Shown one piece after another: positions 33,171 through 42,033 of a stretch of 60,057 nucleotides of DNA (position 1 is its first letter; the number at the start of each line of letters is the position of its first letter). The DNA is taken from contig JBAXVX010000025.1 in the NCBI GenBank assembly GCA_037128705.1, positions 1 to 60,057 on the forward strand, read 5' to 3'. The translations under genes were made by a program, and so were the position numbers. This DNA comes from CAIVAT01 sp037128705 (GTDB taxonomy: Bacteria > Bacteroidota > Bacteroidia > Bacteroidales > FEN-979). A model generated the notes under the pieces. That model saw nothing but the letters and a program-made list of their open reading frames with translations, had not been told where the DNA came from and did no database searches.

Positions 33171-35381
33171 TCATATCCCGCTCCAACTTTCGTGGTTTTG
33201 TTTGTCAGCAGCCTTGGTGATGGTGACCCTGATCCCCGTTAACAGGGCCATGCCGCTCAGCGGATCGATCCTGCCGGGACCGCTGGGTGCCAGGATATTT
33301 ACATTCACACCAAGGGTCTTTTTCGCCACATTCAAACCTGAATGCTGGTGCCCCCAGCCATGCGGCAGCGCTACGGTTTTCGGGCCCAGCTCCTCGCAAA
33401 TCTGCAGGGGCAGCCGCACCGATGACGTATCGCTGGTAACATCAACCAGGTCGCCATCCTGCATTTCCAGTTCCAATGCATCCGAAGGCGCCATGTACAG
33501 GTAGTTTGTATGATCAGGCTCCTTGACGAAATCAGCGTAGTTGTGCGTCCAGCTGTTGTGGGTTTTAACGGCGCGCTTGGTGATCAGCTTAAAACCTGAA
33601 GCACTGTCGATCTCTTCCTGGAATTTCTGGTCCAGTTTCCTGGATTCGGCGAGCAGGGTCTCCGGGGCGAGGTGAACCTTTTTATCATGGGTGACCATCC
33701 GTTGGGACATAAAATTGGTTTGATGCCCCGGGCGCAACCGGCCGTGAGGATATCCAAGTAATTTTTTGAATCCCGGCTGACTGCAAATCCTGAGCAGGAT
33801 ATTGAGAAGACCCTCCTGGGGAACATCCCGATGAAGGTGTGCACCATAGGATCGTTTTTTTGAAAAAAACTGCAGCAACTGCTGAGCCACCCCTGACCCA
33901 AACAGGTTGATCCCGCTGTATTTACAAAGATCAAGGTAGATTGAAGCCTCGTCGCGCTGTTCACCGTCGGGGGTGATGACGGCCCGGGTGGCCTGTTGGT
34001 AGGGTTTGACCTGTAATCCCAGCATCAGGGGGAAAATAAACGGAAGATCGGGCCGTTCCAGCGGTGTTGTGCAGGGCAGTACATAATGGGCCAGTGAAGC
34101 GGTCTCAGTGGGCAGAATATCCAGGGCGACCAGTAAATCAAGCTGTTCAAATGCATCCCTGAGATGGTTTGAATCGGGCATGGTGATCAGTGGATTCCCG
34201 CCGCTGATAAAAAGCGCCCTGATCTTCTCTCTGCCGGGAGTGAGGATTTCATCGGCCAGGATCCCACCGGGGAAAGCATCATTCACCGAACGGCATTGAC
34301 CAACCCGGGAGCGCAGCGTGCGTGTTAAAAGACCCTTTTTCTTTCCGAATTTTGGAAAGTCGATGATCCCTTTGCTTACCAGGGTTCCCCCGATGCGGTC
34401 CAGGTTCCCGGTTACGGCATTGATGCACTCCTGGATCCAGAAAGCCAGGCTGCCATGTTTTCCCATATTGACCCCGGTTGAGCAGTAAAGTGCAGCCCCG
34501 TCCGCCGAAAGATAATCGGCAACCATCTGCTTCAATTGTCCGGCTTTAATACCGGTAACCCCGGCGGTCTTTTCAGTCGGCCAGCCTGAAGCCATTGCCG
34601 AGATCTCATCAAAACCGGTCATGAATTTCTCAACATGTTCTTTTTTGACCCCGTTTTGCTTGATCACCTCATTTAAAAACGAGAGATAGAAAAAGATGTC
34701 TGTCCCCGGACGGATGAACAGATGTTCTCCGGTGATTTTAGCCGTCTCAGTTTTGCGGGGATCTACAATATAAATTTTCCCTCCCCGTGCAGTAATATTC
34801 CTGAGCTTTTCCACTGGATTGGGCACCTGCAGAAAACTCCATTTTGAGATCACAGGATTTGCACCAACAATGATCAGGCATTGAATATTCGGAAGATCGG
34901 GAAAAGACTGGGTAAAAGGAAATCCGTACATCTCATTGGCAACAAAAAATTTATTGCTGCAGTCCTGGGTGGAGGACGAAAACATGTTTACTGAACCTAC
35001 ACCCGTCATAAATCCCTGGCCGAAGACAGGATGCAATGTACTGAAACCGGCTGCCGTCCCCACATACATGCCAACCGCATTGGGATGGTATTCATGGCGT
35101 ATCGATTTGATTTTTGAACCGATCTCTTCAAGTGCCTGCTGCCAGGTAATCCGTTTCCATTCCTTCCCTTCGCGTTTCATAGGATATTTCAAGCGGTCGG
35201 GGGAGTCATATATCAGGTGTTGCTTTAACCCCTTCGGACAGGCAAATCCCTTTGTCGCCAGGTGTTCCTTGTCCGGAGTGATGCTTGTGATTTTGTTCCC
35301 CGAAGTGGAAATTTCAAGTCCGCATAACACTTCACAAATGCGGCAAAAAGTGTACTTTATTTCTTTATCCGGATTAATCAT
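33171..35381 (-). CDS. Molybdopterin oxidoreductase (formate dehydrogenase/Nap-like catalytic subunit)
   Basis: A 736-residue cytoplasmic-type molybdopterin-guanine-dinucleotide enzyme of the DMSO reductase family. The N-terminal Cys13-x2-Cys16-x3-Cys20...Cys48 set would bind a 4Fe-4S cluster. Cys141 (STQDCSNKFF) occupies the position of the Mo-ligating Cys in NapA/Nas proteins. MGD-binding segments include GANPVISKW, YIVDPRKTE, STGVNMGKHG and a C-terminal molydopterin dinucleotide domain (MAPSDALELEMQDGDLVDV, LPHGWGHQHSG). There is no Tat signal. No FeS, cytochrome or membrane subunit is adjacent, so the electron partner and substrate are unknown. It belongs to the stand-alone group often annotated as molybdopterin-dependent oxidoreductase. 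Confidence 0.9.
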   Translation of the reverse strand: MINPDKEIKYTFCRICEVLCGLEISTSGNKITSITPDKEHLATKGFACPKGLKQHLIYDSPDRLKYPMKREGKEWKRITWQQALEEIGSKIKSIRHEYHPNAVGMYVGTAAGFSTLHPVFGQGFMTGVGSVNMFSSSTQDCSNKFFVANEMYGFPFTQSFPDLPNIQCLIIVGANPVISKWSFLQVPNPVEKLRNITARGGKIYIVDPRKTETAKITGEHLFIRPGTDIFFYLSFLNEVIKQNGVKKEHVEKFMTGFDEISAMASGWPTEKTAGVTGIKAGQLKQMVADYLSADGAALYCSTGVNMGKHGSLAFWIQECINAVTGNLDRIGGTLVSKGIIDFPKFGKKKGLLTRTLRSRVGQCRSVNDAFPGGILADEILTPGREKIRALFISGGNPLITMPDSNHLRDAFEQLDLLVALDILPTETASLAHYVLPCTTPLERPDLPFIFPLMLGLQVKPYQQATRAVITPDGEQRDEASIYLDLCKYSGINLFGSGVAQQLLQFFSKKRSYGAHLHRDVPQEGLLNILLRICSQPGFKKLLGYPHGRLRPGHQTNFMSQRMVTHDKKVHLAPETLLAESRKLDQKFQEEIDSASGFKLITKRAVKTHNSWTHNYADFVKEPDHTNYLYMAPSDALELEMQDGDLVDVTSDTSSVRLPLQICEELGPKTVALPHGWGHQHSGLNVAKKTLGVNVNILAPSGPGRIDPLSGMALLTGIRVTITKAADKQNHESWSGI

Positions 35382-35421
35382 AAATTGGTTTTGAAAATTT
35401 CAGGTGTCTGAAAAAATGTGC

Positions 35422-35429
35422 TAAATTTG
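35422..35429 (+). promoter_or_regulatory. -7 box (TAAATTTG) of the BACON/T9SS gene
   Basis: A perfect TAnnTTTG match 22 bp before the start codon. The -33 region 20 bp upstream reads TTTC, one base from consensus. Confidence 0.45.
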
Positions 35430-35451
35430 TAAAATAAACAACAGAAATAAC

Positions 35452-38382
35452 ATGAAACATCTAAACTTTATTCTTTCTGCAGTTTTCTGCACCCTGTTTT
35501 TCTCTATACATGCCCAAAATATCCCCGTTCATCCTACCGAAGTAAGAACAGGGACCTATCTTGGCCTGAGTAAACCGTTGCGCGACATTCCCGCAATGTC
35601 AGCCGAAGAATTTCATCAGTTGGAACTCAGAGGACTTAAACGGACTTTAAATAAGAGCCTTAAGAACCGTATTTTTCCTTATGCAGGCAGTGCTTTGCCC
35701 AAGGGAGCTGATCAGGTATACCAGAACTTCATGGGGAAAACGATTGGGAATAAGTCTCCAGTCGCGAATTTCGATGGACAGACATCTCCCTATTATCCTC
35801 CCGATTGCAATGGAACTGCAGGACCCAATCATTTTATGCAAACCATTAACTGTGTCTATGCCATCTATGATAAAACAGGTGTAAAGCTTGCCGGTCCTAC
35901 GAATTTGAATCAGTTGTTCTCAGGTGTCCCCGGGGCAAATTACAACGATGGAGACCCGATCATCTTGTATGATGAGCAGGCCGACCGCTGGCTTGTTACC
36001 GAATTTTCCTTTAGTGGATCGACCGATTATATGCTGATGGCTGTTTCCACAACCAACGACCCTACAGGAACCTGGCATAAATATTCCTTCCCTGTGGCGA
36101 CCATGCCCGACTATCCCAAATTCAGCGTTTGGCAGGACGGTTATTACATGGGCGATAACAATACATCAGGAAATGATATTTATGTTTTCCAGCGCGAAAA
36201 AATGTTGCTGGGTGAGACGGCTCAGATGGTGGGATTTAACAATGCATGGCGGCCTACCTCGATTGATGGTTTCATGTGTGTACCCCCGATCGACAATGAT
36301 GGCCAGTTTGCTCCCGCAGGATCTCCGGGAATGTTTATTGCCTTTAACGATGATGCATTGGGTGGCGGTCAGGACCAATTGTGGCTGTATAATTTAACGG
36401 TTGACTGGACAACTCCTTCCAATTCTTCCTTTGTGCGAACCCAGCAGGTGAATGTTCAGCCTTTCAACAGCAGTTTCGGGAATAACTGGAACAACATTGA
36501 ACAAAAAGGGACCAGTCAGCGGGTGGATGGCATCCCCCAGGTTATCATGAATGTTCCGCAATACCGGAATTTCGGATCGTACCAAACCATTGTCTGTTGC
36601 CATACAATCAACATAGATGGTGTTCATCATGCAGGCATTCGCTGGTATGAGCTCCGGAAAACCACGGGAGATTGGGGGGTCAGGCAGTGGGGTACCTATG
36701 CCCCTGATATCCACAGCCGGTGGATGGGCAGCATCATGCTGAATGGAAACAATGAAATTGGCCTCGGTTATTCTGTTTCAAGCCTGACCATGTATCCGAG
36801 TATTTTTTATTGTGGTCAATCTTCCGAAGCTTACGATGCTGCTTCAGGGATACTTGATATTGCGGAAGATACCATTCATTTAGGTGCAAATTCGCAATCG
36901 GGTGTCAACCGCTGGGGGGATTACTCCCAGCTTTCAGTTGACCCGACGGATGATAAAACATTCTGGTATACAACTCAATATATAGGCAGCGGCGGCGCCA
37001 GGAAAACGAAAATTGCCTCCTTTAAATTTAACATGGGCCCTATGGTAGCCACCCTGCAACCATCCGCAGTTTCCCATTCCTCTGCTACCCTGAACGGAAC
37101 GGTTAATCCCAATGGATTGGCTACAGAATATCATTTCATTTACGGCCACTCACCCATGACCATGATTAATTCAACCCCGGTCGTAGCGGTGGATCCCGAT
37201 ACAACGACCCACCAGGTAAGTGCAGATCTTGCCGACCTGCTTCCTGATACAACATATTGTTACAAGATCATCGGGGTGAATGTTGGTGGAACAGCCTCTG
37301 GTATGACTGTGTCTTTTAATACAGCAGTTGCGCCTTTTCTCAATGTTTCACCTCCCGAACAGATTGTAGGAACCATGGCAGGAGATACCTCATTCCTGGT
37401 ATTTTCCAACACCGATTGGACTGTTCAAAGCGATGCAGAATGGTGCACCGTAACATCTTCGGGTACTGGCAGTGATACCATCTGGGCTGTATACGCGGAG
37501 AATACGACTGTAACTACCCGTGTTGCCCAGATCACGGTTTCCGGAACCGGGGTGCCTTCGCAAATTGTCACGGTTACACAGGCAGCGGCTCCTCCGATGC
37601 TTTCCGTTACCCCATTGAACCAGAATGTGACACCACCGGTTGGTGCAACTCAGTTCACGGTAACCTCAAATACATTATGGACCGTTGTCAGTGACGCATC
37701 CTGGTGTACGGTTACCCCGGCCGGTTCGGGCATTGGAGTCATCGATGCATCCTATGAAGTAAACACCTCGGTGAATCCACGGACATGCAATGTTACTGTA
37801 TCTGCCCTGGGGGTCGTTCCACAGATAGTTACCGTAACCCAGGCTGGTGAATTGCCTTCACTTGCAGTCACGCCTCTTACCCAAAATGTACCGTCGCAGG
37901 CGGGAAGTACCGCTTTTGAGGTGACTTCAAATACATCGTGGACCATTGTGAGTGATGCATCCTGGTGTACGGTTCCGGCCTCAGGTTCCGGCAATGGGAC
38001 CATTGTAGCTGATTATTCTGTAAATACCTCCTATCAGGTTCGCACCGCGAACATCCAGGTTACCGTTGCCAGTCTGCCTGTGCAGAAGGTGACAGTAATC
38101 CAGGCTAAGTCAACCATCGGGGTCGAGGAAGTGGCCAGCAAGGAACTCGTAATCTATCCCAATCCCACCAAGGGCATTTTCATGATCCAGCCAGGCGTCC
38201 TTGGTACCGGAACACTGGATGTCAGTGTCCAGGATCTGACCGGGAAGGTGATCATGAAAAAGCAGTTCAAAGGTGAGAAAGAATATCAGATCGACCTGTC
38301 GGGGGCGCCCAGGGGAGGATACCATATTATAATAAAAACTGACCGGGAGCTGATGGTTCGTAAACTGGTGGTGATCAAATAA
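35452..38382 (+). CDS. Large T9SS-secreted protein with Fn3 and three BACON domains
   Basis: A 976-residue secreted protein. A signal peptide (to HAQN) is followed by a large beta-rich region (about 110-525; GTAGPNHFMQTINCVYAIYDKTG, YNDGDPIILYDEQADRWLVTEFSF) resembling a propeller or lectin-like body without recognised catalytic residues. A fibronectin-like domain follows (about 530-625), then three BACON domains (about 629-710, 715-797, 802-885), each with the pattern L.V.P..Q.V......F.V.SN..WTV.SDA.WCTV. The end is a T9SS type A sorting domain (ELVIYPNPTKGIFMIQ onward). BACON domains are often carbohydrate- or mucin-associated. The role is likely surface adhesion or binding; the target is unknown. 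Confidence 0.82.
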   Translation: MKHLNFILSAVFCTLFFSIHAQNIPVHPTEVRTGTYLGLSKPLRDIPAMSAEEFHQLELRGLKRTLNKSLKNRIFPYAGSALPKGADQVYQNFMGKTIGNKSPVANFDGQTSPYYPPDCNGTAGPNHFMQTINCVYAIYDKTGVKLAGPTNLNQLFSGVPGANYNDGDPIILYDEQADRWLVTEFSFSGSTDYMLMAVSTTNDPTGTWHKYSFPVATMPDYPKFSVWQDGYYMGDNNTSGNDIYVFQREKMLLGETAQMVGFNNAWRPTSIDGFMCVPPIDNDGQFAPAGSPGMFIAFNDDALGGGQDQLWLYNLTVDWTTPSNSSFVRTQQVNVQPFNSSFGNNWNNIEQKGTSQRVDGIPQVIMNVPQYRNFGSYQTIVCCHTINIDGVHHAGIRWYELRKTTGDWGVRQWGTYAPDIHSRWMGSIMLNGNNEIGLGYSVSSLTMYPSIFYCGQSSEAYDAASGILDIAEDTIHLGANSQSGVNRWGDYSQLSVDPTDDKTFWYTTQYIGSGGARKTKIASFKFNMGPMVATLQPSAVSHSSATLNGTVNPNGLATEYHFIYGHSPMTMINSTPVVAVDPDTTTHQVSADLADLLPDTTYCYKIIGVNVGGTASGMTVSFNTAVAPFLNVSPPEQIVGTMAGDTSFLVFSNTDWTVQSDAEWCTVTSSGTGSDTIWAVYAENTTVTTRVAQITVSGTGVPSQIVTVTQAAAPPMLSVTPLNQNVTPPVGATQFTVTSNTLWTVVSDASWCTVTPAGSGIGVIDASYEVNTSVNPRTCNVTVSALGVVPQIVTVTQAGELPSLAVTPLTQNVPSQAGSTAFEVTSNTSWTIVSDASWCTVPASGSGNGTIVADYSVNTSYQVRTANIQVTVASLPVQKVTVIQAKSTIGVEEVASKELVIYPNPTKGIFMIQPGVLGTGTLDVSVQDLTGKVIMKKQFKGEKEYQIDLSGAPRGGYHIIIKTDRELMVRKLVVIK

Positions 38383-38417
38383 CCAGGATCAACTGGCTTA
38401 CAGTCCGCTTATAAAAA

Positions 38418-38957
38418 TCAGGAGGCTGCCTGGAGGTTAAGGACTGATTTCGGGGTTAATCTCATTTCGTAGCATTTCTGACTGCCCATATTGTCATCAT
38501 TGAAGTTGGAGACTTCAAAGAACCCTTCATCCTTGCATAATTTTGATATGCAATGCATGATATCGGCTGAATCCATGAGTAATTTTCTCATCCCCTTTTG
38601 CGTTGCCCAATCAATGGCCACCTTCAGGAGTTGTTTCCCAAAGTGAGGCGCCTTGAAATCAGACCGGATAAAGAGCCGCTTCACCACACAAACACCAGGG
38701 TTAAGGATTTGAATACCCACGCATCCAATGGTATTGTTATCCTGGCTTAAAATGTAAGCGATGCCGCTGGGAGGGCTGTAAACATCATTTATGGTTGACA
38801 GTTCAAGCAGGAAATTCTGATAGGAAAGATCGAAATCAATGCTGGTGGCGAATTCCAGTATTAATTGTTTAAGCCGGGAAAAATCAACCTCTCTTCTCAC
38901 CATCGTGATGGTGGGAATTTTGATTTCGGGAATTTCAATGGACTGAATATCGCGCAT
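38418..38957 (-). CDS. GNAT family N-acetyltransferase
   Basis: About 179 residues of a GCN5-related acetyltransferase fold using acetyl-CoA. The core shows PSGIAYILSQDNNTIGCVGIQIL, VCVVKRLFIRSDFKAPHFGKQLLKVAIDWA (strand 4 and the CoA-binding helix) and KLLMDSADIMHCISKLCKDEGFFEV. I start at the Met at 38957. A consensus promoter (38977-39007) ends just upstream, so a Met 15 codons earlier would lie in untranscribed DNA. It is convergent with the large T9SS gene. The substrate is unknown; proteins of this type acetylate amines on small molecules or peptides. Confidence 0.8.
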   Translation of the reverse strand: MRDIQSIEIPEIKIPTITMVRREVDFSRLKQLILEFATSIDFDLSYQNFLLELSTINDVYSPPSGIAYILSQDNNTIGCVGIQILNPGVCVVKRLFIRSDFKAPHFGKQLLKVAIDWATQKGMRKLLMDSADIMHCISKLCKDEGFFEVSNFNDDNMGSQKCYEMRLTPKSVLNLQAAS

Positions 38958-38976
38958 TTTACACTGGCTGAATATA

Positions 38977-39007
38977 CAAAAGTACCATGCCAGTGGAAGC
39001 ATTTCAA
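38977..39007 (-). promoter_or_regulatory. Consensus promoter of the GNAT gene
   Basis: On the minus strand TTG (39007-39005), a 20-bp spacer and TACTTTTG (38984-38977). The predicted start site is about 13 nt before the ATG at 38957, which fixes the gene start. Confidence 0.65.
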
Positions 39008-39074
39008 TCGGAAATAAGCATGTGTGGATGGTTGATTCGTAACTGTAGACAAAAATGTCGGATTTGTGATTTTC

Positions 39075-40085
39075 TTAGGTTAGCCTAAGTTTTCTGAATC
39101 CAATCAACACTTTTGTTTTTTCATCCCACAAACGGAAAGTGAGCGCCCTGAAACTGGCCCACACTGTGACCGGTTTAACATCCAGGAACAGTGAATTCTC
39201 ACGATGACAGCGTGACAGTTTGTAATTGGGAATCATTGGACTGAGATGATGAATATGATGGAATCCGATATTGCCGGAAAAATATCGGAGGATCAGAGGG
39301 AGTTTGTAATATGAACTGCCTACCAGTGCTGTTTTCTGGTAATCCCATGTTTCGTTGCGCGACCAGTAAGTGCGATCAAACTGGTGCTGAATATAAAAGA
39401 GCCAGAATCCAAAAATGCCCGCCAGCAGAATGATGGGAAATTGAATCAGGATAAAAGCCTTGATCCCTATTAAAAGGCTCATTGAAACAGCAAAAAGCAA
39501 CAGTCCTGCATTGGTGGCGTAAACGCCCAGCCTGCTCTTTTTATTCATACCCTTTTTGGTAAAACGGTTTCCGATCAGGAAAACATAAAAGGCTCCGATC
39601 CCGAACATGGTCACCGGATGACGGTAAAACCGGTATGTGATCCTTCTCCATTTTGAACTTTCCTTGTATTCTGATACTGTCATCGTCCAAACATCCCCGA
39701 CGCCACGCTTATCAAGATTCCCGGCAGTTTCATGATGGATATAGTGGTTGCGGGTCCAACTGAAATAAGGGGTAAAAGAAAGAATTCCGATGATAAATCC
39801 TACGGAATCATTCAGTTTTACCGATTTAAAAAATGAACCATGACCGCAATCATGAAAGATGATAAACAGCCGCACCAGCATGCCTGCAGCCGGCACCGAA
39901 AGTCCCAAGGTTATCCACCAGGATATGGAAAGACTTTCAAACATCAAAAACCAGGCAAGAGAATAGAGGAAGAAGTTGACGGAAAGTTGCAACCAGCTTT
40001 TTAGGGCATCAGGGCGATTGTACTTCCTTACGATTTTTATCCAGGAGGTGTTTGATGTTTCACTTTGATTTTTAAGTGAATCCAT
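39075..40085 (-). CDS. Membrane fatty acid desaturase (acyl-lipid, delta-12/omega-6-like)
   Basis: About 336 residues of a membrane di-iron desaturase that puts cis double bonds into fatty acyl chains using O2. The three His boxes are complete: H78-DCG-H82, H114-YI-HH118 and H276-HI-HH280 (GFHHIHHLSP). Hydrophobic pairs lie between them. I start at the Met of MDSLKNQSE (40085). The upstream extension (MSGCFRN...) overlaps a -7 box and is probably not translated. An 8-bp-arm inverted repeat covers the -33 region, suggesting regulation by a DNA-binding factor. It is the only clearly O2-using enzyme here, so the organism probably meets oxygen at times. Confidence 0.9.
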   Translation of the reverse strand: MDSLKNQSETSNTSWIKIVRKYNRPDALKSWLQLSVNFFLYSLAWFLMFESLSISWWITLGLSVPAAGMLVRLFIIFHDCGHGSFFKSVKLNDSVGFIIGILSFTPYFSWTRNHYIHHETAGNLDKRGVGDVWTMTVSEYKESSKWRRITYRFYRHPVTMFGIGAFYVFLIGNRFTKKGMNKKSRLGVYATNAGLLLFAVSMSLLIGIKAFILIQFPIILLAGIFGFWLFYIQHQFDRTYWSRNETWDYQKTALVGSSYYKLPLILRYFSGNIGFHHIHHLSPMIPNYKLSRCHRENSLFLDVKPVTVWASFRALTFRLWDEKTKVLIGFRKLRLT

Positions 40086-40105
40086 CTGGACTGATTGTAT
40101 TTGTG

Positions 40106-40150
40106 CAAAGATACGAAAAAAAATCAGGAATTCTTGGTTTAGACCAAGAA
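40106..40150 (-). promoter_or_regulatory. Desaturase promoter with inverted repeat over the -33 region
   Basis: A -7 box TATCTTTG (minus strand, 40113-40106) lies 20 bp before the chosen start. No TTG occurs at the proper distance. Instead an inverted repeat with 8-bp arms, TTCTTGGT (40131-40138) and ACCAAGAA (40143-40150) around TTAG, occupies the -33 region. This is the layout of a site for an activator or repressor. Confidence 0.5.
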
Positions 40151-40172
40151 ACGCCCTGAAATTTCGAAAACA

Positions 40173-40193
40173 CCCTGACATTATTTTTCAGGG
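40173..40193. repeat. 6-bp-arm inverted repeat in the desaturase/T9SS divergent gap
   Basis: CCCTGA (40173-40178) and TCAGGG (40188-40193) are separated by 9 bp. It may be a second regulator site or a weak hairpin between the divergent promoters. Confidence 0.25.
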
Positions 40194-40221
40194 AACCTGG
40201 ATTTTTCGATACACTTTAAAT

Positions 40222-40229
40222 TATCTTTG
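40222..40229 (+). promoter_or_regulatory. -7 box (TATCTTTG) of the T9SS propeller-like gene
   Basis: A perfect TAnnTTTG match 32 bp before the start at 40262. No exact -33 box at normal spacing. Confidence 0.4.
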
Positions 40230-40261
40230 GAAAGATATTTAGTGAATTAAAAAAAAACACG

Positions 40262-41803
40262 ATGTTCCGGATTTTGTTCCTCAGCTTTTTGTTTTTCCAG
40301 GGATTGTTATCCCTGTTTGCACAGCAACCGCTGTTTAGCAAGGTCATCCATATGGCGCAAGGCTATTGTGTTGAAAAAACATGGGATCAGCATTACCTGG
40401 TTACAGGTAAGCGTAACGAAAATGCACTTGTGATAAAATTAAACCCCGATGGTTCAGTGGTGTGGAGTAAAACGATGGGCAGCATCTACAGCGGTTTCTT
40501 ATCGCTGGCGGCCACCCATGATTCCTGCTTCATCCTGGTAGGCTATATAAGTAATCCCGGAGGTTTATCTGATGTTTTTTGCGTGAAAATAAATTCGGAT
40601 GGGGATACGCTTTGGTCGCGCTCTTTTGATCTGGGTTATGGGGAAGAACAGGCCTATTCGGTCAAACAAACCTTTGATCATGGATTCATTCTCACGGGGG
40701 ACTGCGACATGTCGAAGATCTTTGTGATGAAGCTTGATTCGGCAGGAAATCTGGCATGGAGTAAGCTCTTCACCGCTGGAAGCCTTGAAAACATGGCCAC
40801 AGGGATAACTCAAACGCCCGACTCGGGGTTTGTTGTAACCGGATTATATGAAAATCATCCGCCCCCCGATATTGGCATGTTCCTCCTGAAACTGAGCGCC
40901 TCAGGTGAAATATTATGGGGAAAACGACAGGTTTCAGCTCCGCAGTATGTTGCCAACGGATATGACGTCGGGATTGTTGAAGATGGGATTATGAGTTATT
41001 TCAATGCCGGGTATGAGGGACCTGTGTTGATGAAGACTGATTTTGCAGGCAACTTTTTGTGGGCCAGAAGCTATCCTTTATTCTGGGATTCCAATCTGGG
41101 TCCAAAACCCCGGCTTCGGCAGACCTCCGATGACGGTTTTGTTTTTACCTATGGTTCTGAGTTTATGGCGGGTGGCCTGGTGAAAGTCGATTCCACCGGG
41201 GATCCGCTTTGGCAGCAGGAACTTTTCATGGCCCCGATGGATGCGGTGGAATCCTTTGACAATGGTTACCTCGTGATCGGGAACGGGCCTTTGATCGGTG
41301 TAAAAAAGGAACCGGCCTACTTCGATCAGCAGATAGGGATTATCAAGACCGATTCTCTTGGGATCATGATCCTGTGCGGAGGGACAAGGAGTGTGGTTGT
41401 CAATCCATTTTTTGCCGAACTTCAGCCTGTTGTTTTTACATCACTGAGTGCAGGTAATCTGAGTCATATCAACGTTCCCGTTTCAGATATCCTCCAGACT
41501 GCCGACAGCGGATGTGTGGATGTTTCAGGTGCCATTCCCGAAAGCCAAAACAAAGTTGGGTCCGTAAACATTTCACCGAATCCAACTGCCGGAAAATTTG
41601 TTGTAACAGCCAGTGGTTTTTCAGGTCAGGAAATAAAGACCATCTCCGTTTATAATGTGCTCGGCGGGGAAATTTTCCGGTCCTCTGATGTCGCTGTGAC
41701 AGATGCAGCCATTGACCTCCGGTTAGTCCCGGATGGCGTTTATTTTGTTAAAGTGTCATACGGGGGATTGGTCTTCACCCGGAAGGTGATCATTTGTCAT
41801 TGA
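40262..41803 (+). CDS. T9SS-secreted repeat protein, probable beta-propeller
   Basis: A 513-residue secreted protein. After a signal peptide (to LFAQQ) there are about six repeats of roughly 50 residues with the pattern T.D.GF...G........VK.(N/D).(D/A)G...WS...G, for example TFDHGFILTGDCDMSKIFVMKLDSAGNLAWSKLF. This is the kind of repeat that folds as a beta-propeller in many Bacteroidota secreted proteins. The C-terminus is a T9SS type A sorting domain (SVNISPNPTAGKFVVTASG...RKVIICH). No enzymatic motif was seen. Function unknown; a surface-exposed binding protein is a reasonable guess. It is followed by tRNA-Arg on the opposite strand. Confidence 0.78.
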   Translation: MFRILFLSFLFFQGLLSLFAQQPLFSKVIHMAQGYCVEKTWDQHYLVTGKRNENALVIKLNPDGSVVWSKTMGSIYSGFLSLAATHDSCFILVGYISNPGGLSDVFCVKINSDGDTLWSRSFDLGYGEEQAYSVKQTFDHGFILTGDCDMSKIFVMKLDSAGNLAWSKLFTAGSLENMATGITQTPDSGFVVTGLYENHPPPDIGMFLLKLSASGEILWGKRQVSAPQYVANGYDVGIVEDGIMSYFNAGYEGPVLMKTDFAGNFLWARSYPLFWDSNLGPKPRLRQTSDDGFVFTYGSEFMAGGLVKVDSTGDPLWQQELFMAPMDAVESFDNGYLVIGNGPLIGVKKEPAYFDQQIGIIKTDSLGIMILCGGTRSVVVNPFFAELQPVVFTSLSAGNLSHINVPVSDILQTADSGCVDVSGAIPESQNKVGSVNISPNPTAGKFVVTASGFSGQEIKTISVYNVLGGEIFRSSDVAVTDAAIDLRLVPDGVYFVKVSYGGLVFTRKVIICH

Positions 41804-41850
41804 CGGTGATATCCGTTAAGTAGTGATCCCTTATTTTAGAAGGTGTTTTG

Positions 41851-41924
41851 TGATCCCGGCGCGATTCGAACGCGCGACCCACAGCTTAGAAGGCTGTTGC
41901 TCTATCCAACTGAGCTACGGGACC
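41851..41924 (-). tRNA. tRNA-Arg (anticodon TCT)
   Basis: The minus strand reads as a full cloverleaf: acceptor GGTCCCG pairing with CGGGATC (one G-U), D arm GCTCAGTTGGATAGAGC, anticodon loop CTTCTAA giving anticodon TCT (reads AGA), and T arm ending TTCGAATC. Discriminator A at 41851; no encoded CCA follows. A perfect promoter lies immediately upstream. Confidence 0.95.
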
Positions 41925-41936
41925 CCAATTGGACTG

Positions 41937-41967
41937 CAAAAGTAACAAATATTAAGTTTTGAACAAA
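41937..41967 (-). promoter_or_regulatory. Consensus promoter of tRNA-Arg
   Basis: On the minus strand TTTG (41967-41964), a 19-bp spacer and TACTTTTG (41944-41937) match the Bacteroidota promoter exactly. Transcription would start about 6 nt before the mature tRNA 5' end. Because the downstream gene is an unmistakable tRNA, this is the best internal calibration of the promoter motif in the window. Confidence 0.75.
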
Positions 41968-41992
41968 TGATCGGGGCTTTCACGGGAAATCT

Positions 41993-42000
41993 TAATTTTG
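41993..42000 (+). promoter_or_regulatory. -7 box (TAATTTTG) of the isochorismatase-family gene
   Basis: A perfect TAnnTTTG match 33 bp before the start at 42034. The -33 region lacks an exact TTG at the usual spacing. Confidence 0.4.
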
Positions 42001-42033
42001 TAAAACACATTCTTTGTTTAAAAACTATATCAC

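Noticed and set aside
38383..38417. Hairpin between the T9SS and GNAT genes
   Set aside because: Only a 4-bp stem can be drawn and no T-run follows.
38958..39002. 15-codon N-terminal extension of the GNAT protein
   Set aside because: It lies over the -33/-7 promoter at 38977-39007, so it would be untranscribed.
40086..40181. 32-codon N-terminal extension of the desaturase
   Set aside because: It overlaps the -7 box at 40106-40113 and resembles no desaturase N-terminus; the Met at 40085 fits better.
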